Assembly (NCBI GenBank): GCA_022599995.1
Contig: JAHZLG010000001.1
Location: 1 to 9,256 of the forward strand
Direction of reading: 5' to 3'
Source of the DNA: Alphaproteobacteria bacterium
GTDB taxonomy: Bacteria > Pseudomonadota > Alphaproteobacteria > CBDBCS01 > JAHZLG01
DNA: 9,256 nt
Positions 6,267 to 9,256 of this stretch are shown here, piece by piece. The notes below the pieces were generated by a model. That model was not told where the DNA came from and ran no database searches. It saw nothing but the letters and a program-made list of their open reading frames with translations. A program made the position numbers and the translations under genes. The stretch's first letter is position 1; each line of letters begins with the position of its first letter.

Positions 6267-6293
6267 TTGCTATTTGGCATGCAAAATCATAAT
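6267..6293 (+). promoter_or_regulatory. Weak sigma-70-like promoter with internal palindrome
   Basis: CATAAT at 6288-6293 matches the -10 consensus at five of six positions. TTGCTA at 6267-6272 is a partial -35 with a short 15-base spacer. The spacer is the near-palindrome ATTTGGCATGCAAAAT (6272-6287; two mismatches around a GCATGC centre), an arrangement that could be an operator. It would direct a transcript toward clpX about 250 bases downstream. The evidence is pattern only. Confidence 0.3.
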
Positions 6294-6412
6294 TCAAGAG
6301 TAGGTGTGTTGTGTCTCGGCATTCTACCTTCGGGCGTGATCTTGCCTCCGTGTGTGGCGGGATGCCAATGACGCGGCATGACACTTGCTTGATGTGCTTG
6401 GCACCATGCCCT

Positions 6413-6439
6413 GCGTGCTCTCCAGCTTGAAGAGCACGC
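6413..6439 (+). terminator. Perfect 9-bp stem-loop upstream of clpX
   Basis: GCGTGCTCT (6413-6421) pairs fully with AGAGCACGC (6431-6439) across a nine-base loop. No T-run follows, so it may be a weak or factor-assisted terminator for tal. It could instead be a 5' leader structure of clpX mRNA, if the promoter near 6290 is used. Confidence 0.45.
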
Positions 6440-6528
6440 GCACCCTTCGTCCCCTGTTTAGGTGTCGCTCGCGAACCTGAATGGGAAATTAACTCTTGCC
6501 CAAAGCGAACGTAGTGCCCTGCACAGCT

Positions 6529-6532
6529 GAGG
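6529..6532 (+). promoter_or_regulatory. Shine-Dalgarno for clpX
   Basis: GAGG at 6529-6532 lies nine bases before ATG 6542. A second in-frame ATG at 6554 is farther from it, so 6542 is preferred. Confidence 0.55.
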
Positions 6533-6541
6533 CAAACAAAA

Positions 6542-7798
6542 ATGGCGGAACGTATGGCAAAAAAATCCACAAAGAAAACTGGTCTTTCGTGCACATTCTG
6601 CAGCAAGCCGCAGGCGGATGTCCGCAAATTGGTTGCCGGACCTAAGGTCTACATTTGCGATCAATGCGTCTCTTTGTGCTACGAAATTGTTCAAGATGAC
6701 TTGAACCGTGTGGTGCCGACCAAAGATTCGGGGCTGATGACTCCGAAAGAGATGTGCGCACGCCTCGATGAGTACGTGATCGGCCAGAGCCGTGCCAAAA
6801 AGGTTTTGTCGGTTGCGGTGTATAATCATTACAAGCGACTGTTGTTGTCGAGCAACCAAACTGAGCTTGCCAAGTCCAATGTCCTTCTGATAGGCACGAC
6901 GGGCAGCGGCAAGACCCTGTTGGCGCAAACGTTGGCGCGTGTCCTCGATGTTCCGTTCACCATGGCAGATGCGACCACACTGACCGAGGCGGGCTATGTG
7001 GGCGAGGACGTAGAAAACATTTTGTTGAAGCTGTTGCAGGCGGCAGATTACGACGTCGAGCGTGCCCAGCGCGGCATCGTCTATATTGACGAGGTCGACA
7101 AGATCAGTCGAAAGTCAGAAAATCCGTCGATTACCCGCGATGTGTCGGGCGAGGGTGTCCAGCAAGCCCTGCTGAAAATCATGGAGGGCACGACTGCCTC
7201 GGTTCCCCCTCAGGGCGGGCGGAAGCACCCGCAGCAGGAGTTTGTGCCGATCGACACCACGAACATCTTGTTTATTTGTGGGGGGGCGTTTGCGGGCATC
7301 GAGAGCGTTGTCGCCAGTCGCCTCCAGACCAAGTCAATCGGTTTCGGTGCCGAGCTGATCGATGAGACGAACACCCAATCCAAAAACGAAATCCTGCGGG
7401 CGATCGAGCCACCAGACCTGATTGCATTTGGTCTGATTCCCGAATTTGTTGGCCGGCTTCATGTGCAAGTTGCTTTGCAAGAACTCGATGCGGCTGATTT
7501 GGTGCGTATCCTGGAAGAGCCTAAAAATGCCCTGACCAAGCAATACGCACAGCTGTTCGAGATGGACAATGTGCGGTTGGATTTCACGCGCCAAGCGCTT
7601 GAATCGATTGCAGAGCAGGCAATTAAGCGCAAAACCGGCGCACGGGGGCTGCGGGCTGTGATGGAGAATCTGTTGCTTGAGACCATGTTCACCCTGCCCG
7701 ATACGAAAGAGATCATTGAAGTTATCGTGAATGCTGATGTTGTGGAGGGTAATACCCCGCCGCTCATGGTGTACGCTGACAGCCGCCAACCGGCTTAG
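6542..7798 (+). CDS. clpX: ATP-dependent Clp protease ATP-binding subunit ClpX
   Basis: ClpX is the hexameric AAA+ unfoldase that feeds substrates to ClpP. The 418-residue length is typical. The N-terminal zinc-binding domain has Cys17, Cys20, Cys39 and Cys42. Then come Walker A GTTGSGKT (118-125), the pore loop GYVGEDVEN, Walker B VYIDEVD (180-186), the GGRKH loop, the IGF tripeptide for ClpP docking (266-268) and sensor-2 GARGLR with Arg368. The Walker A loop reads GTTGSGKT where most ClpX have GPTGSGKT; the nucleotide-contacting Gly-Lys-Thr is kept. Everything needed for ATPase activity and ClpP binding is present. It stands alone here: upstream is tal and downstream a repeat array and rluD, instead of the common clpP-clpX-lon order. 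ClpP must be encoded elsewhere. The stop TAG sits in a weak 11-bp duplication (CGGCTT... at 7792 and 7803). Confidence 0.98.
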   Translation: MAERMAKKSTKKTGLSCTFCSKPQADVRKLVAGPKVYICDQCVSLCYEIVQDDLNRVVPTKDSGLMTPKEMCARLDEYVIGQSRAKKVLSVAVYNHYKRLLLSSNQTELAKSNVLLIGTTGSGKTLLAQTLARVLDVPFTMADATTLTEAGYVGEDVENILLKLLQAADYDVERAQRGIVYIDEVDKISRKSENPSITRDVSGEGVQQALLKIMEGTTASVPPQGGRKHPQQEFVPIDTTNILFICGGAFAGIESVVASRLQTKSIGFGAELIDETNTQSKNEILRAIEPPDLIAFGLIPEFVGRLHVQVALQELDAADLVRILEEPKNALTKQYAQLFEMDNVRLDFTRQALESIAEQAIKRKTGARGLRAVMENLLLETMFTLPDTKEIIEVIVNADVVEGNTPPLMVYADSRQPA

Positions 7799-7868
7799 GT
7801 TCGGCTTCGATTTGCCTTCGGTTGCGTGTCACCTGCTGCTCGTGGGAGATTTGCTGTTAGCTGGTCGG

Positions 7869-7980
7869 CTGGATTGCAAATCGGTTGGATTGCAAACCGG
7901 CTGGTCGGCAAATCGGCTGGTCGGCAAATCGGCTGGTCGGCAGATCGGCTCGTCGGCAGATCGGCTCGTCGGCAGATCGG
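7869..7980. repeat. 16-bp tandem repeat, seven copies, between clpX and rluD
   Basis: Seven contiguous units of exactly 16 bp start at 7869, 7885, 7901, 7917, 7933, 7949 and 7965. The central consensus is CTGGTCGGCAAATCGG. The first two units carry GGATTGCAAA instead of GGTCGGCAAA, units three and four are identical, the fifth changes AAATC to AGATC, and the last two are identical with CTCGTCGG. Variation is therefore graded along the array, as expected for stepwise local duplication. A degenerate eighth unit (TTGGATAG) starts at 7981. An inverted copy of the inner word (CGATTTGCC, 7808-7816) lies just after the clpX stop and could pair with units three and four. The period is not a multiple of three, so frames through the array are artefacts. 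Confidence 0.97.
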
Positions 7981-8059
7981 TTGGATAGAAATGGGCAGCA
8001 GTAAGGTGATGCAGATTCGACGGCGTTCTTTGTCGGTAGGCAAGTGGGATGGGGCATAA

Positions 8060-9235
8060 ATGATGGAAACGCCAATCGAGGGCATCGATCCCGATCTTGC
8101 AGATTCTCACGATGACGACACCTCGTTGCGATTCGCGGTTACCGATTCTGGGGTTCAGCGTCTTGATGCTTTTATTACCGAATGTTTGCCCTCCCAGTCG
8201 CGCAACGCCCTGCAGCGATGGATAAAGGCGGGGCAGGTGCGTGTGCTGTCGCACGCAGTTTTAGGCGATACTTTGGTCGACGACACGCAGGAGGCGGCGG
8301 GTCAGGGATTTCGTCTCGCGACCTCGTCTTCGTTTAAGCTCCATCAAGGCGATGTTGCGTCGGTGCGGATGCCTGAGATCGGGTTGAGCACGGCACTCAA
8401 CCCGATCGCGATGAGTTTGGACATTTACTACGAAGACGATCACCTGTTGATTGTGAATAAGCCGGCGGGGCTGTCGGTGCATCCTACCCCGAAGTCATTA
8501 TCGCAGGATGCGGCACGGCAGGGTGTTGCGGCAGGGTTTCATTCGCAAGAGCCGACTTTGGTACACGGGTTGTTGGCACACAACCGCCTATCGGGGGTCG
8601 GAGGCGAGTTGCGCCCGGGCATTGTTCATCGGCTTGATAAGGACACCACAGGGCTCATGGTGGTGGCAAAAACCGATCTGGCGCATCATCGGCTAGCAGA
8701 GATGTTTGCCGCCCGCACGATCACGCGACGTTACCATGCCTTCGTGATTGGTCGCCAACACCAAAATAGGGGAATTTGGGAGTACCCGATTGGACGTGAT
8801 CCTTCAGATCGCAAGAAGATGGCAGTTGTTGCGAAGGGGGGAAAGGCTTCGCTCACGCATTTTCAGACTTTGGCAGTATGGCAAGGGGTTTGTGCCATGA
8901 TGGCGTTTCAGTTGCAGACGGGTAGGACGCACCAAATCCGTGTGCACGCGACTCATGCTGGTTTCCCTTTGGTCGGCGACCGGCATTATGGCAAGCAGCG
9001 TCGCCATCGGTTATTGGATAGTTTGCTGGATTCGGGGAAAAATCTTGCCCCAGAGCAACAGGAGGCACTGCGCACCTTGCGTCATTTTCCACGTCAGGCA
9101 CTGCATGCGACGACACTTGGATTTGAACATCCTGTGGATGCGACGCCGTTACTTTTTCATGCACCGTTGCCTGCGGATATGTCCTCACTGGCGAGCCTAC
9201 TGGAAATCCCCGCCCCTGAAGCGCAACACCCCTGA
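8060..9235 (+). CDS. rluD: RluA-family 23S rRNA pseudouridine synthase, RluD-like
   Basis: RluD-type enzymes convert uridines in helix 69 of 23S rRNA (1911, 1915, 1917 in E. coli). The 391-residue protein has an acidic N-terminal extension (about 1-24) and an S4-type RNA-binding domain starting at RLDAFITECLPSQSRNALQRWIKAGQVRV (34-62). The catalytic domain has YYEDDHLLIVNKPAGLSVHP (123-142), LLAHNRLSGVGGELRPGIVHRLDKDTTGLMVVAK with catalytic Asp193, and QTGRTHQIRVHATHAGFPLVGDRHYG (286-311). It is longer than the usual 310-350 because of the N-terminus and an insert in the S4 domain (about 72-93). RluD rather than RluC or RluA is inferred from the HRLDKDTTGLMVVAK wording and the S4 domain. I start at the first of two adjacent ATGs; a loose GGGATGGGG lies 5 bases before. 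The final His-Pro-stop is inside the terminal 16-bp repeat. Confidence 0.93.
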   Translation: MMETPIEGIDPDLADSHDDDTSLRFAVTDSGVQRLDAFITECLPSQSRNALQRWIKAGQVRVLSHAVLGDTLVDDTQEAAGQGFRLATSSSFKLHQGDVASVRMPEIGLSTALNPIAMSLDIYYEDDHLLIVNKPAGLSVHPTPKSLSQDAARQGVAAGFHSQEPTLVHGLLAHNRLSGVGGELRPGIVHRLDKDTTGLMVVAKTDLAHHRLAEMFAARTITRRYHAFVIGRQHQNRGIWEYPIGRDPSDRKKMAVVAKGGKASLTHFQTLAVWQGVCAMMAFQLQTGRTHQIRVHATHAGFPLVGDRHYGKQRRHRLLDSLLDSGKNLAPEQQEALRTLRHFPRQALHATTLGFEHPVDATPLLFHAPLPADMSSLASLLEIPAPEAQHP

Positions 9236-9256
9236 GGGGCAGCACCCCTGAGGGGC
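9227..9256. repeat. 16-bp tandem repeat CACCCCTGAGGGGCAG at the rluD stop, running off the window
   Basis: CACCCCTGAGGGGC occurs at 9227-9240 and again at 9243-9256, separated by AG, giving a 16-bp period. Each unit is a tight hairpin (CCCC-TGA-GGGG). The TGA in the loop of the first unit is the rluD stop codon. The array is cut by the window edge, so its copy number is unknown. Confidence 0.9.

Larger units (their letters stand above)
6205..6541. other. 337-bp spacer between tal and clpX
   Basis: This is less repetitive and more AT-rich than the other gaps, at least near 6240-6300. It contains a weak promoter candidate, a perfect 9-bp hairpin and the clpX ribosome binding site, each listed separately. 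A 62-codon plus-strand frame beginning inside tal crosses it, but it has no supporting start site or recognisable protein character. No clpP is present, although clpP usually precedes clpX. Confidence 0.7.

Noticed and set aside
6183..6371. 62-codon plus-strand ORF overlapping the end of tal
   Set aside because: It starts inside tal without a ribosome binding site and has no recognisable protein features; the hydrophobic stretch comes from an AT-rich spacer.
7869..7980. CRISPR array
   Set aside because: Units are contiguous 16-mers with no unique spacers, and no cas genes are present.
7731..8254. Small ORFs through the 16-bp array with repeated Ser/Ala/Asp/Arg/Leu products, on both strands
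   Set aside because: A 16-bp period cycles through all three frames and creates stop-free periodic translations; it is not a repeat protein gene.

Overview
The window looks like a chromosomal stretch of a GC-rich alphaproteobacterium. That assignment is an inference from how the proteins read: ClpX, a TalC-type transaldolase with the wording typical of that class, RluD, Maf, TruA and an M19 dipeptidase. The order cannot be fixed from sequence alone. There is no rRNA, tRNA, CRISPR array, insertion sequence or phage gene that I can see. The six recognisable genes are ordinary housekeeping genes. What is unusual is the density of short tandem repeats, which fill nearly every intergenic gap and also sit in frame inside two enzymes.

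Layout. 1-171 is a GC-rich higher-order tandem repeat. 160-2091 (minus) encodes a large uncharacterised protein whose stop codon lies inside that array. 2092-2340 is a G-rich, partly repeated spacer. 2341-3330 (minus) encodes an M19-family dipeptidase-like protein. It is divergent from maf (3325-4104, plus), and the two preferred start codons share one ATGCAT. maf is followed after 8 bp by truA (4113-5120), probably as an operon. 5121-5550 is a 430-bp spacer with four kinds of simple repeat. tal (5551-6204) comes next, then a 337-bp spacer with a hairpin, then clpX (6542-7798), a spacer holding seven copies of a 16-bp repeat, and an rluD-type pseudouridine synthase (8060-9235). The last stop codon lies in the first unit of another 16-bp repeat that runs off the window.

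Functionally the plus-strand genes concern nucleotide-pool and RNA quality (Maf, TruA, RluD), the non-oxidative pentose phosphate pathway (Tal) and regulated proteolysis (ClpX). They do not form a single pathway. The minus-strand pair (dipeptidase and unknown protein) is co-oriented and may form a unit with an unknown substrate.

The strongest pattern is that several tandem arrays start exactly at, or contain, the stop codon of the neighbouring gene (positions 160-162, 2341-2343, 9233-9235; weaker at 5118-5120 and 7796-7798). Intergenic repeat units are almost all not multiples of three (59, 35, 11, 10, 16, 4 bp), while the repeats inside maf and truA keep frame. No new defence or mobile system is evident. 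The repeat behaviour and the uncharacterised 643-residue protein are the points worth following.
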